Shown: piece after piece, positions 43,812 through 52,267 of the stretch
Layout: each line of letters opens with the position of its first letter
How positions within the stretch are numbered: position 1 is the first letter of the stretch
From: Fen-1273 sp963748405
GTDB taxonomy: Bacteria > Bacteroidota > Ignavibacteria > UBA10030 > UBA6906
Assembly: GCA_963748405.1 (NCBI GenBank)
Contig: CAVVIT010000011.1
Coordinates: forward strand, 620,001-684,000
Length of the DNA stretch: 64,000 nt
Reading direction: 5' to 3'
The notes under the pieces: model-generated
Told to the model about the DNA's origin: nothing
The model's database searches: none
The model's input: the letters and a program-made list of their open reading frames with translations, nothing else
Position numbers and translations under genes: made by a program

Positions 43812-43838
43812 AGGCCTCTCCGTCCTCCGGAGGGGCTT
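43812..43838 (+). terminator. Terminator-like hairpin in the leader of the rhomboid gene
   Basis: AGGCCTCTCCG and CGGAGGGGCTT form an 11-bp stem with two G-U pairs around a TCCTC loop, followed by TGTTGT. It lies about 25 bases after the predicted start of transcription and about 75 bases ahead of the start codon. The placement resembles that of the leader hairpins at 32557 and 62132. Confidence 0.5.
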
Positions 43839-43914
43839 TGTTGTGATGTGCTGAACCGGTCCGGGACGCATATTTCTCAACCCGCAGGAAAAGTAAGATG
43901 GGTAAAACGGATCC

Positions 43915-45150
43915 ATGCTGATCCTGCCGTACAGGCTCTCGATAACGTTCACGAAGGTCCCCGTGCTGAACTGGGTGATCATCGCGCTGACGGTCCTTGT
44001 CTTCTGCCTTCAGTGGGCGATGCCGGGCGCGGACTTCGACGGGTTTGTCCTGCGTGACTGGGACATCCAGGGTATCGTGGGCTCCCTCTTCCTGCACGGC
44101 GGGATCATGCATCTTCTGGGCAACATGCTCTTCCTCTGGGTCTTCGGCAACGCAGTCTGCTCGACGGTGGGGAACGCGGCCTACCCGTTCGTGTACCTTC
44201 TGTGCGGACTGAGTTCGGCGGCGATGCACCTGACGTTCAGCGGCGCTCCGGCGATCGGGGCGAGCGGGGCGATCAACGGCATCATCGGGATGTCGCTCGT
44301 GATGTTCCCGGTGAGCAAGCTCGACTGCGCATACGTCTTCTTCATTCCGTTCGTCGGGCTCATGAAGGCCGGGAAATTCACGCTGAAGTGCTTCTGGATG
44401 ATCACCGTCTGGTTCCTCTTCGACATTGCGGGGATCCTGCTCAGCTCCGGGGGAGTGGCCTACTGGGGCCATCTCGGCGGTTTCATCGCCGGCATGGTTA
44501 TCGCGCTGGTGTTCATCCGCATGGACTGGGCCGACGTCTTTGACCCCACGATCATCGACGTTGTCACGGGGCGGGCGGACGACGCGTCGTTCGGGAGCGA
44601 CACGAAGCTCGAATCGCGGATCGACGCGCTCACGTCGACGGGCATCGATGCGCCGGCGCCGCTGGAAGAACAGGAGCGGGCGTTGAGGAAGCACACGGAC
44701 GGGATACACGACCTGTGGACCCGCACGGGAAGCGTGCCCGCTTCCGGGGAAGCGCCGTGGACCGGCGGCGAAACGCAGAGGATGGTGCAGCCTCCGTCGG
44801 CTCCCCGTGAACCTGTTCCGCCCCCCGTCAAGAGCGCGCCGGTCAGCCCGAGGCTGAGGATCCTCAGGGTGATCCGTGCGGACGACGTGGTGACCTGCTA
44901 TTTTGTCAACGAGGGTGAGGGGGTGAGCGACCTTTCTGTCGCTGCCGGGGAAGGAATGGGTGCGGAGATTCACCCCGATCGCCTGCTGAAGCCGCGGGAC
45001 GCCGGCTGGATGAAAATCAGCCGGGTCGGGACGGCGAACAGGAGGGACCTCACCGTCATGCTCGCCTACGATGACGGCGCCGGCGGGAGGGGGGCGCAGC
45101 GTGTCGTCGTTCCTGCGGCCTCCGGATCCGTGCCCGGCCCCCGTCAGTGA
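43915..45150 (+). CDS. Rhomboid-family intramembrane serine protease with C-terminal extension
   Basis: A 411-aa membrane protein. Residues 1-215 are a six-to-seven-helix rhomboid core: HGGIMHLLGNMLFLW, the catalytic Ser117 in GASGAINGIIG and His186 in YWGHLGGFIAG. Rhomboids cleave helices of other membrane proteins. Residues 215-411 form a soluble cytoplasmic extension of unknown role, with a Pro-rich linker and a beta-rich end. A seven-codon ORF (ATG 43898, stop at 43919-43921) overlaps the start and has a better ribosome-binding site than the main gene. The 3' end overlaps the fucosidase gene by 7 bases. Confidence 0.88.
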   Translation: MLILPYRLSITFTKVPVLNWVIIALTVLVFCLQWAMPGADFDGFVLRDWDIQGIVGSLFLHGGIMHLLGNMLFLWVFGNAVCSTVGNAAYPFVYLLCGLSSAAMHLTFSGAPAIGASGAINGIIGMSLVMFPVSKLDCAYVFFIPFVGLMKAGKFTLKCFWMITVWFLFDIAGILLSSGGVAYWGHLGGFIAGMVIALVFIRMDWADVFDPTIIDVVTGRADDASFGSDTKLESRIDALTSTGIDAPAPLEEQERALRKHTDGIHDLWTRTGSVPASGEAPWTGGETQRMVQPPSAPREPVPPPVKSAPVSPRLRILRVIRADDVVTCYFVNEGEGVSDLSVAAGEGMGAEIHPDRLLKPRDAGWMKISRVGTANRRDLTVMLAYDDGAGGRGAQRVVVPAASGSVPGPRQ

Positions 45151-46505
45151 ACGGACGCCGCCGGTATGGTGATCGGGGCCGCATCCTCCGCGGAGCCGTC
45201 GAGGTCCATGACGATGACGGCATCGTCACTGTTGACCCCCTGGTGCGGGAGCACCATCGCGATCGTTCCGTGTTCCTGCACGGGGTGGAGTTCCTCTCCG
45301 TGGAGGAGTGCGGCGTGAAGAACGGTTCTCCCCGGGACGGCGGGAATGCTGACACGGTCGTTCGACGCCGCGAGGAGGTGGACGTAGATCCTGTTCCCCC
45401 TGCACGTTGAAGCGATCTCACCCGTGGCCCGGTAGGGCCCTCCCCGCGTCCCGTAGATGCTCTCTCCGAACCTGTCGAGCCACTTCCCTATACCCTCCAG
45501 TGCGTCGATCTGCCTCTGCTCAAACCGGCCGTCCGGCATCGGGCTGATGTTCAGTAGGAGGTTTCCCCCTCCCCCCGCGGTCCTGGCGAGCATGTGTATG
45601 CACTGTCTCGCGGTCTTGAGCGTGTCGTTCGGTTTCCATGCCCACTGCGTACCGATGGTAATGCACGATTCCCAGGGGTGAACGTTGTCGAGTGTCCCGA
45701 TCTCCTGTTCGGGCGTCCCGAAGTCCCCCGCGTATGATTCCGTTCGTCCCTGTGCCGGAGCGCCGTGTTTTCCTTTGTCGACCCGGTTGTTGATCAGGAG
45801 GGCGTCGTTGAGACCCCGCGCATACGCGTACAGGTCCATGCCGTCCCTGTGCGTCCATGATTTCTCCCAGTGTCCGTCGAACCAGAGCAGGTTCGTGTGG
45901 TACGTTTCGACGAGTTCCCTGATCTGGTCGCGGAGGTATTTGCGGTACCGGTCCATCCCGGATTCGGAGATCGGGCGGGTGTCTCCCCCGTACCGCGTCG
46001 TGTAGTCGGGATGATGCCAGTCGAGTATCGAATAATACGTGCAGAACATCACCCCCTGCCGCGTGCACTCATCCGAAAGTTCCTTCAGGACGTCCCGGTG
46101 AAAGGGGGTCGCCGTGATGTTGTAGTCGGTGGCCCTGGTATCCCACATGCAGAAGCCGTCGTGATGTTTCGAAACGATCACGAAGTATTTCATCCCGGCG
46201 GCCCGGGCCGTCCCTATCCAGCGGGAAGCGTCGAAGAGCACCGGGTTGAATTCCCTGAACAGCCCGTCGTACTCCTCGATGGGGACCTGCGGGCCGCGCG
46301 ACCACCCGATTTCGGTGCCGCGAAGCGTGACCGGCCCCCAGTGAATGAACATGCCGAACCTCATCTCCTGCCAGCGGGCGAGCGAAGCCGCGTTCGTCCG
46401 CAGCCCGGGATACGCGTCGCCCCCTCCCCCGGATATCTGGGCCTGAGACGGGTGCGTCAGGAACATCGCCGCTGCGGCGGCGCAGAGGAACAATCGGATG
46501 GACAT
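45144..46505 (-). CDS. Alpha-L-fucosidase (GH29)
   Basis: A 453-aa exported glycosidase. A signal peptide ends near HPSQAQ. Family marks are MRFGMFIHWGP near residue 48, KYFVIVSKHHDGFCMWD near 108-124 and the nucleophile Asp in LLWFDGHWE near 220. GH29 enzymes release alpha-linked L-fucose from glycans. I start at ATG 46505 because AAAGGA lies 7-8 bases upstream; the TTG two codons earlier is less likely. It lies 27 bases behind the ThyA-like gene and may be cotranscribed with it, though no metabolic link is seen. Confidence 0.92.
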   Translation of the reverse strand: MSIRLFLCAAAAAMFLTHPSQAQISGGGGDAYPGLRTNAASLARWQEMRFGMFIHWGPVTLRGTEIGWSRGPQVPIEEYDGLFREFNPVLFDASRWIGTARAAGMKYFVIVSKHHDGFCMWDTRATDYNITATPFHRDVLKELSDECTRQGVMFCTYYSILDWHHPDYTTRYGGDTRPISESGMDRYRKYLRDQIRELVETYHTNLLWFDGHWEKSWTHRDGMDLYAYARGLNDALLINNRVDKGKHGAPAQGRTESYAGDFGTPEQEIGTLDNVHPWESCITIGTQWAWKPNDTLKTARQCIHMLARTAGGGGNLLLNISPMPDGRFEQRQIDALEGIGKWLDRFGESIYGTRGGPYRATGEIASTCRGNRIYVHLLAASNDRVSIPAVPGRTVLHAALLHGEELHPVQEHGTIAMVLPHQGVNSDDAVIVMDLDGSAEDAAPITIPAASVH

Positions 46506-46532
46506 GGGCAATCCTTTGTGGTTGGAGCGGGG

Positions 46533-47372
46533 TCAGCGCCCCATGGTGTGTGATTTCTCGAGTATGCCGGGGCGGGCCGCCTCCATGATCTCGCGAAAAT
46601 CTTCGTACCGCATCGTTCGCTGCTCGAATGTCCTCTTGCCGAGCGCGTTCAGGAACCGTCCCTCGAATTCGTGAAAATACGAACCGTAGATGTGGTAGCT
46701 GTCCGCCATGTGGCAGTAGCGCCCGATCGCGACCGGCGTGCCGGTCTTCCGCGCGACATTCCCTGCGATCTGCTTCTGAAGCTCCACGAGCGCGAAGATG
46801 TTCATGAACGCCGCCTTGTACGCATCGTTGGACCGGAAACGGACGTTCATGCTGAGAACGTTCGTATGGTCCTGCTCGATGATCCGGCACCAGATGCTCT
46901 GCAGGCAGGGAGGATCATAGCAGTCGTTGTCCTCCCAGACCTTCCACGTGATCGCCTGGGCCCGCCGCGTGTACGGCGTTTCGGCGAGTTTTTGCGCGAT
47001 GGTCTCGATCTGGTCGTAGGGATCCAGCGCGGGAGCGTTGTACCTGAAAAGGCGCTGGTGGTAGGTGTACTCCCATCGCGTGTCGGACGGGTCGTCCGCC
47101 TTTCTGACGAGATGATCCTTGATCCCCTCGCACACCTCCATCGTGTATTCCTGGAGTTCTTCCGGCCCTCCAGGAAAATCCTTGTGGATGACCGGCTCTC
47201 TAGTGGGATCGAGAATCGTGATGAGCATCGTCGCATCGATGCTTGCCGGATCCTCGGGCTTGTCGTACTGGGTTTTGATCCTGCATCCGTTGTTGTGGAG
47301 TTCGATGAGCGAATTCTCCCACGCACGGGCAATGCAGTCTCCCTCAACGTGTAAGACGGGTATTCCGTTCAT
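46533..47372 (-). CDS. Thymidylate synthase (ThyA)-family protein, divergent
   Basis: A 279-aa protein resembling ThyA in its C-terminal half: the catalytic Cys is C156 in DPPCLQSIWC, the phosphate-binding RSND is at 180-183, the Asn that recognises dUMP is N191 in FMNIFAL, and the HxY element is in DSYHIYG near 227-229. The N-terminal part is only loosely similar. The pattern is nearer to archaeal-type ThyA than to the E. coli enzyme. It probably methylates dUMP, but other pyrimidine methyltransferase roles are possible. ATG 47372 opens the conserved region and has GAAGG upstream; longer in-frame starts predate the predicted transcription start. Confidence 0.78.
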   Translation of the reverse strand: MNGIPVLHVEGDCIARAWENSLIELHNNGCRIKTQYDKPEDPASIDATMLITILDPTREPVIHKDFPGGPEELQEYTMEVCEGIKDHLVRKADDPSDTRWEYTYHQRLFRYNAPALDPYDQIETIAQKLAETPYTRRAQAITWKVWEDNDCYDPPCLQSIWCRIIEQDHTNVLSMNVRFRSNDAYKAAFMNIFALVELQKQIAGNVARKTGTPVAIGRYCHMADSYHIYGSYFHEFEGRFLNALGKRTFEQRTMRYEDFREIMEAARPGILEKSHTMGR

Positions 47373-47421
47373 TGTGGCCTTCGTGTGAAATGGCGAAGCG
47401 GCTGGGAAGGAACGACACCCC

Positions 47422-47450
47422 AAGGTACTCCGGCGTTTCGTGAAAGGCAA
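47422..47450 (-). promoter_or_regulatory. Predicted promoter for the ThyA-like gene
   Basis: Minus strand TTGCCT (47450-47445), 17-base spacer, TACCTT (47427-47422). The transcript would begin near 47415, about 43 bases before the start codon. Confidence 0.6.
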
Positions 47451-47465
47451 GGGATCGTTGCCGCA

Positions 47466-47494
47466 TTGACCGTGACCGCGCGAAATTGTACATT
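47466..47494 (+). promoter_or_regulatory. Predicted promoter for the hypothetical gene at 47581
   Basis: TTGACC (47466-47471), 17-base spacer, TACATT (47489-47494). Divergent from the ThyA promoter with 15 bases between -35 boxes. Confidence 0.7.
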
Positions 47495-47580
47495 GGCTGT
47501 TGAGATCCACTTTTGCGATTGCGTCGGTCGTCGAATCCCCGCTGACCGTCCACGTGAAATACAATATCCTCCGCCGCCGA

Positions 47581-47973
47581 ATGGGCACACTGTTTGTAAA
47601 ATACGAGGAGCCTACGATCCGCGCGTTCTTCCCCCCGGAGATGAGGGAACGGTATGTCGGGCTCCTGGGCAAATCGAACCGAAGGAGAGACGGTCTGAAG
47701 ATCCTCCACCACGAAATGACATTTGACCCGAAATGGTCCGTGGCCGTGAGTCCGGAATCGGATGTCGCGGAAATCCTGAAGTCAAAAGGGGGAGGGGCCC
47801 GGGGCTACGTCATGGGGACGTCGAAGGACGGGTGCATGCTCCCGCTGGAGGAGGCGGTGGAGTGTGTGGCCCGGGAATCCGGGATCGTCGTGTGCACGCC
47901 CGGGCAGCTGGCGTATTACTGCGGGAGAGGAGGGAAGCGGCGGTTCATCCTCGAGCGGGGCTCGTCGGCATAG
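47581..47973 (+). CDS. Hypothetical protein of 130 aa
   Basis: I do not recognise this protein. It is 130 residues, soluble and basic, with YEEPTIRAFFPPEMRERYVGLL near the start, a Gly-rich GGGARGYVMGTSKDG turn and a C-terminal CTPGQLAYYCGRGGKRRF. Codon usage is like that of its neighbours. It has its own predicted promoter with a start of transcription near 47501, which fits ATG 47581 or GTG 47554; neither has a good ribosome-binding site. The frame is open upstream to 47500. It has no close partner; the 535 bases after it contain no clear gene. Confidence 0.55.
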   Translation: MGTLFVKYEEPTIRAFFPPEMRERYVGLLGKSNRRRDGLKILHHEMTFDPKWSVAVSPESDVAEILKSKGGGARGYVMGTSKDGCMLPLEEAVECVARESGIVVCTPGQLAYYCGRGGKRRFILERGSSA

Positions 47974-48508
47974 ACGCGGAACGCCGCACGGCGCTTACTC
48001 GTGATACGTTCCCTGCGAATCATACCAGTTGAAGGCGGGCGACGAAAGCCAGGCGCAGTCCCGAGTGCTTCATCTTCTCACCTCAATGCATGTCGATGAT
48101 GTCGGGCTCAACTAATGTGCCAGTGACGTTTGAGTAAATTCTGTAAGACGGGCCTGAAAGGAGTTGCGGGAGTGGGCTGAACCGGACACTGCGAGTCCGG
48201 GCGTATGGTCCGGTGTACGGCAGGGATATTAGAAAATTCTTGCGAACTCGAATCCCATTTGAGAAATCGACCGAAAGAAAAGTCAAACAGGTGATACTTT
48301 CGGATAAATCTATTACTTTTATGAACCACGAAGATCTGCGAGAGATAGCATCCGGCGAACAATCGTCAAAAAACAACAGGGAGAAACGAAGCGGCGACAT
48401 TCCTCGTCCGGCATTCCGATGCACAATATTCGCCACGGCAACCCGGAGAGGCTTCCCTTCTCCGGCATGGTGCGCTGAGGGGGACCGTGGCTTAGCAGAG
48501 AAGGGATC
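47974..48508. other. 535-bp gene-free region with lower GC and a structured segment
   Basis: No convincing gene is seen on either strand. The part from about 48190 to 48400 is visibly richer in A and T than the rest of the window. The last 80 bases before the DUF4900 gene hold nested inverted repeats, listed separately. A possible 17-codon minus-strand ORF starts near 48072 behind a GAGGTGAG sequence, but it does not resemble anything known. Confidence 0.4.
48433..48490 (+). ncRNA. Nested stem structure in the leader of the DUF4900 gene, unassigned
   Basis: CCACGG (48433-48438) pairs with CCGTGG (48485-48490), enclosing CCGGAGA (48443-48449) paired with TCTCCGG (48459-48465). It ends 18 bases before the start codon and just ahead of the AGAAGGG ribosome-binding site, so it could be a regulatory leader. 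It does not match the cyclic-di-GMP, cobalamin, TPP or fluoride riboswitch consensus as I know them. Confidence 0.35.
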
Positions 48509-49831
48509 ATGGGCAGATCGAGTGTTGTCTACGTCATAGGATTGACTCTGATCGTCGGGCTGGTTCTGCGGAACATCGCTCAGAACAGCATCAGCGCGAT
48601 GAACGTGTACTATTCCTATTACGGTTCGACGCAGGTCCACACGATTGCCGACGCCGGGGCCAACATCGGAACGAGCTACCTCCTGAATTACAAAACCATT
48701 CCTGCGAATTTCGGCGTGAACCTGTTCGGCGGCCACGATACGGTGATCTTTCTCGCAAACACGCCTCAGCCGCTCTGGGTGACGATCAAAAGCATCGCCA
48801 CATCGACCACGCTCGACGGCTACGGCACGCCGCTCCAGGAAGAGATCGATGGTGTGTTCAAGCACGTGCAGTTTGCCAAGTTCGCGTGGTTCACGGAAAG
48901 TGAAACAAACGGGTACAAGGCGCCTGACGGGACGCTGGGTCCGTATTACGGCGCCAGCGACTGGAAGGTCACCGGCGATTCGGTGTTCGGACCGGCTCAC
49001 ACGAACGGGGCATTCAATCTCGACGGTACCCCCTATTTCGCGCAGAAGGTGACCTCCGTGCTCCCCCTGAACCTCGGTCCCTCGGCCGCGCCGGTCTTCA
49101 TGGGGGGATTCGAAAAGGGGGTGCTCCAGACGCGCCCGAACACCTCGACGCTTCAGGCAAACCTCACAGCGGCGGCGACGCTCGGGGGGAGTCTCTTCGA
49201 TGAGACATCGGGCTCGAACGACGTTGCGCTGACATTTCTCAATGATAAGGTCCGCGTCCAGATTCCTCCGGGCGGGGGGATACGGGACACGACGATGGCC
49301 ATCAGCGCGCTCGCACCCAACGGGGTTGTCGTGGTGAAAAGCGCGGACCTGCATATCAAAGGGACGTACCAGGGAGATCTGACGGTGGCGGCGTTCGGAG
49401 GGTCAAACGCCGCGACGAACAAGGGAAACGTCTGGATTGACGGCGACGTCGTCGCGAAGACCGACCCCTACGTCAATTCCGCCTCCACGGATATGCTCGG
49501 CATCGTCGCGGGGCGGATGGCGTACATTACGCAGGACCTCATGCGGAGCACGTCGACGATCATCTCGATAGACGCGGCGATCTACTGTCAGAACGGCGAG
49601 TTGACGGCGGAGAACTTCTGGAATCTCCCGCCGAGCGGGCGGGTCGATCTCTTCGGCGGGGTGACGCAGATAACGGCCGGAAGTCTGGGCATCCTGAATC
49701 CGGGCCCCCCCGTGACGGTCCTGAGCGGATTCTCGTACAGCATCAAGAACGATCCCCGTTTCGACTCGAAGCAGCCGCCGTTCTTTCCGTATTCGGACAG
49801 CTACCAACTCCTCTCCTGGTGGGAGAACTGA
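48509..49831 (+). CDS. DUF4900 domain protein (pilus-assembly-like surface protein)
   Basis: A 440-aa protein with an N-terminal hydrophobic helix (VVYVIGLTLIVGLVL) followed by NIAQNSISAMNVYYSYYGSTQVHTIADAGAN, the helix-then-Tyr-rich arrangement of PilX-like and DUF4900 proteins. The rest is beta-rich, with a right-handed-helix-like section (GVVVVKSADLHIKGTYQGDLTVAAFG, GNVWIDGDVVAK, GIVAGRMAYI). DUF4900 proteins are associated with type IV pilus-like or envelope structures in environmental bacteria; no pilus gene is adjacent. AGAAGGG supports ATG 48509. The leader contains the nested stems described above. Confidence 0.75.
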   Translation: MGRSSVVYVIGLTLIVGLVLRNIAQNSISAMNVYYSYYGSTQVHTIADAGANIGTSYLLNYKTIPANFGVNLFGGHDTVIFLANTPQPLWVTIKSIATSTTLDGYGTPLQEEIDGVFKHVQFAKFAWFTESETNGYKAPDGTLGPYYGASDWKVTGDSVFGPAHTNGAFNLDGTPYFAQKVTSVLPLNLGPSAAPVFMGGFEKGVLQTRPNTSTLQANLTAAATLGGSLFDETSGSNDVALTFLNDKVRVQIPPGGGIRDTTMAISALAPNGVVVVKSADLHIKGTYQGDLTVAAFGGSNAATNKGNVWIDGDVVAKTDPYVNSASTDMLGIVAGRMAYITQDLMRSTSTIISIDAAIYCQNGELTAENFWNLPPSGRVDLFGGVTQITAGSLGILNPGPPVTVLSGFSYSIKNDPRFDSKQPPFFPYSDSYQLLSWWEN

Positions 49832-49883
49832 ATTCGCGCTGCGCCGCCCACCGCCGTATTCGCAATCACGTTCACTCGGTTTC

Positions 49884-51104
49884 ATGCAGCATACTTTGAT
49901 ATGCGCGGCCGTCATTCCGCGGATTCTTGTTTTCCTCCCTCTGCTCTTCTCCCCGCCGCAGTGTCCCTCACAGGCCCCGGGGGGGGCCCGGGGAGGTGCG
50001 GTGATTCTCCGGCACCTCTGCATATACGAGTCCCGCCAGGCGTACTGCGCGTGGCCTTCGCTCGCCCGGACCCCGGAGGGCGATCTCATCGTCCTGTTCA
50101 CGAAAACGGAAGAGCATCTCGGACCGGATGGTGCAATCATGCTCAGCAGGTCGACCGACAACGGGGCCTCCTGGTTGAGCCCTGTGCCGGTCCGGGATAC
50201 CCCCCTTGACGACCGTGAATCGGGAATCACGACTCTCCGGGACGGCCGCATCCTCGCCCATTTCTGGTCGACGTGTCACACGCGGGAATCGTACGAGAGC
50301 CTGCAGCCGGGTTCATACGGACGTGACGTCCTCGACCGCTGGATCGCGGCAGTGGAGAGGGCGGAATACCGGAACGCGGAGAGCCTCTCCGGTGCATGGA
50401 CGTCGGCGTCCTGTGACGGCGGCCGGACGTGGTCGAACCCCGCCCGGGGGCCCGACGCGGTTCACGGCGGAATCCAGCTTTCCGGCGGCGGGCTCCTCGT
50501 CGCGTCGTACCGCGAAACAGCGGATACCATCACCGTCCGCGCGGCCGATTCCGCGGGGGTCTTCTGGCACACCGTCGCGGCGGTGACCTCACCCCGCCCC
50601 GACAGCGTGAGTTTCGGAGAGCCCCATATGGTCCAGCTCAAATCCGGGCGGGTGATCATGATGATGCGCGCGACGACGCACCCGTACAATGACCGGGATC
50701 CGCGGTGCGTTCTGTGGGAATCGTATTCGGAGGACGGCGGGAAGACGTGGGTGCCCCCTTTTGCCACGCCGCTCTGGGGATTCCCGCCGCACCTGGCGCT
50801 GCTGTCCGACGGGAGGGTGCTCTGCACGTACGGCTACCGACGCCCTCCGTTCGGCCAGCGGGCGTGCCTGAGCGGCGACGGGATAACGTGGGATCTGCGG
50901 GATGAAGTGATCCTGCGCGACGACGCTCCGGACGGCGACCTGGGTTACCCCGCGTCCCTGGAAACGGCCCCGGGGATTGTCCTTACGGTCTACTATCAGC
51001 CGGACGTCCCGCGGGGGACCGTTCAGCGTATGGATCCCCCGGATCCGCGGCGGACGAAGCCGGGGATCCTCGGAACGTTCTGGAGCGTTCCCCCGCGGCG
51101 ATAG
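49884..51104 (+). CDS. BNR-repeat sialidase-family exported protein
   Basis: A 406-aa exported protein with a signal peptide and four BNR/Asp-box repeats on a six-bladed propeller: SRSTDNGASWL, ASCDGGRTWSN, SYSEDGGKTWV and CLSGDGITWD. These put it in the exo-alpha-sialidase family (GH33-like). A catalytic Arg triad cannot be assigned with confidence; related propellers hydrolyse other sugars or none. No good ribosome-binding site precedes ATG 49884. With the GH29 enzyme 3 kb away it suggests use of host- or biofilm-derived glycans, by inference. Confidence 0.8.
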   Translation: MQHTLICAAVIPRILVFLPLLFSPPQCPSQAPGGARGGAVILRHLCIYESRQAYCAWPSLARTPEGDLIVLFTKTEEHLGPDGAIMLSRSTDNGASWLSPVPVRDTPLDDRESGITTLRDGRILAHFWSTCHTRESYESLQPGSYGRDVLDRWIAAVERAEYRNAESLSGAWTSASCDGGRTWSNPARGPDAVHGGIQLSGGGLLVASYRETADTITVRAADSAGVFWHTVAAVTSPRPDSVSFGEPHMVQLKSGRVIMMMRATTHPYNDRDPRCVLWESYSEDGGKTWVPPFATPLWGFPPHLALLSDGRVLCTYGYRRPPFGQRACLSGDGITWDLRDEVILRDDAPDGDLGYPASLETAPGIVLTVYYQPDVPRGTVQRMDPPDPRRTKPGILGTFWSVPPRR

Positions 51105-51149
51105 GGCCTGCCGTGGAGCGTGCGCAGGATTCACCTGCACCGGAGAACA

Positions 51150-51494
51150 ATGATGATCGTGCCAATTCCTTACGTACACTGCGGATTCGGTCTCTTGATG
51201 ATCCTCGTTTCCGTCCCGCTGGTGCTGCGGAAGATCCCGATGAACCGCGCGTACGGATTCCGTATCAGGAAGTCGTTTGTTTCGCAGAATAACTGGTATG
51301 AAATCAACGCCTACGGGGGGAAGCTGATGCTGGCCTTCGGCTTCTTTGTCGCGCTCTTCGGCCTGATCGGCCCCCTGATTGCGCCCCCCCCCGCGAGCCT
51401 GTGGACGCCGGTATTTCTCGTCGTTCCCCTGCTCCCCGGTATCCCGTTGATCGCACTCGTCTCCGCCTTCGCGCGCCGGCTCCCGGAGGCCTGA
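51150..51494 (+). CDS. SdpI-family membrane protein
   Basis: A 114-aa protein with three predicted membrane helices and the SdpI signature YGFRIRKSFVSQNNWYEINAYGGK near residues 30-53. SdpI is the immunity protein against the SdpC toxin in Bacillus; most homologues have no known toxin partner and none is seen here. I use ATG 51150 with GGAG upstream; the ORF is open further upstream, but that adds unconserved residues. The SDR gene follows 55 bases later. Confidence 0.82.
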   Translation: MMIVPIPYVHCGFGLLMILVSVPLVLRKIPMNRAYGFRIRKSFVSQNNWYEINAYGGKLMLAFGFFVALFGLIGPLIAPPPASLWTPVFLVVPLLPGIPLIALVSAFARRLPEA

Positions 51495-51549
51495 GGCCGT
51501 CCCCGGGCGGAGAATTCAGCAGACTCACCTGTCACACACGGGGAAACGG

Positions 51550-52254
51550 ATGATCACTCTGAGAGGTGCAAACGCAATCGTCACGGGCGGTGGAAGCGGC
51601 ATCGGGTTTGCCATCGCCCGGGCGCTGGTCAACGCGGAGGTCAACACGGTTATTGCGTCGCGGCGGGAGGAGGTGCTGGAAGAGGCGGCCGGGGCGCTGA
51701 ACTCGCTGGGGAAGGGGAAGGCCGTGCCGGTGATGTGCGACGTCCGGAAAAAAGAAGACGTCGTCCGCGTCATCGAATCCGCGAAGAAGCACTTTGCGAC
51801 GATCGACATACTCGTCAACAACGCCGGACTCGGCGTACAATCCCGGATCGTGGATTGCACCGACGACGAATGGGACCTGGTGATGGACACGAACCTCAAC
51901 GGCGCATTCCGGATGACCCGTGCAGCGCTCCCCGCAATGATCGCTCAGCGCTCGGGGTATATCATCAACATCGCGTCCCAGGCGGCGCTGCACGGGTATG
52001 CCAATGCGGGTCCCTACTGCGCGTCGAAGTTCGGCCTCGTGGGCTTTTCCGAGGCGCTGCAGAATGAAGTCCGCGAGTCCGGGATCATCGTCCACGCGCT
52101 CTGTCCCGCACTCGTCCAGGTACCCCCGCCGGAGAACGAAAGCGAGGTCAACGACGGGGTGCTTCAGACGGAAGACCTGGCGTCGACCGTCATGTTCCTT
52201 CTCACGCAGCCGAGAAGGATCAAGTACGCCAATATCGGTCTCTACCGCCTGTAA
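51550..52254 (+). CDS. Short-chain dehydrogenase/reductase (3-oxoacyl-reductase-like)
   Basis: A 234-aa SDR: TGGGSGIG at 12-19, NNAG at 90-93, Ser in INIASQA near 139-144 and Tyr156/Lys160 in YCASK. The C-terminus is short. The family reduces keto groups with NAD(P)H; substrate not deducible. GGGGAAACGG precedes the ATG. It is convergent with the minus-strand TonB operon, separated by a hairpin. Confidence 0.88.
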   Translation: MITLRGANAIVTGGGSGIGFAIARALVNAEVNTVIASRREEVLEEAAGALNSLGKGKAVPVMCDVRKKEDVVRVIESAKKHFATIDILVNNAGLGVQSRIVDCTDDEWDLVMDTNLNGAFRMTRAALPAMIAQRSGYIINIASQAALHGYANAGPYCASKFGLVGFSEALQNEVRESGIIVHALCPALVQVPPPENESEVNDGVLQTEDLASTVMFLLTQPRRIKYANIGLYRL

Positions 52255-52267
52255 CGCGCTCAACTTG

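Noticed and set aside
48000..48106. 17-codon minus-strand ORF (MKHSGLRLAF start) behind a GAGGTGAG sequence
   Set aside because: Too short and without any similarity; kept only as a note in the gap description.
48235..48262. GAACTCGAATCCC resembling a tRNA T-arm
   Set aside because: No acceptor stem or anticodon arm can be drawn around it.
48433..48508. Possible cyclic-di-GMP (GEMM) riboswitch before the DUF4900 gene
   Set aside because: A CACGGCAACC stretch recalls the start of the motif, but the GGACGCAAAGCC core is absent.
48213..48539. 108-codon plus-strand ORF and 84-codon minus-strand ORF in the 535-bp gap
   Set aside because: No family resemblance, no good ribosome-binding site, and the plus-strand ORF runs into the DUF4900 start.
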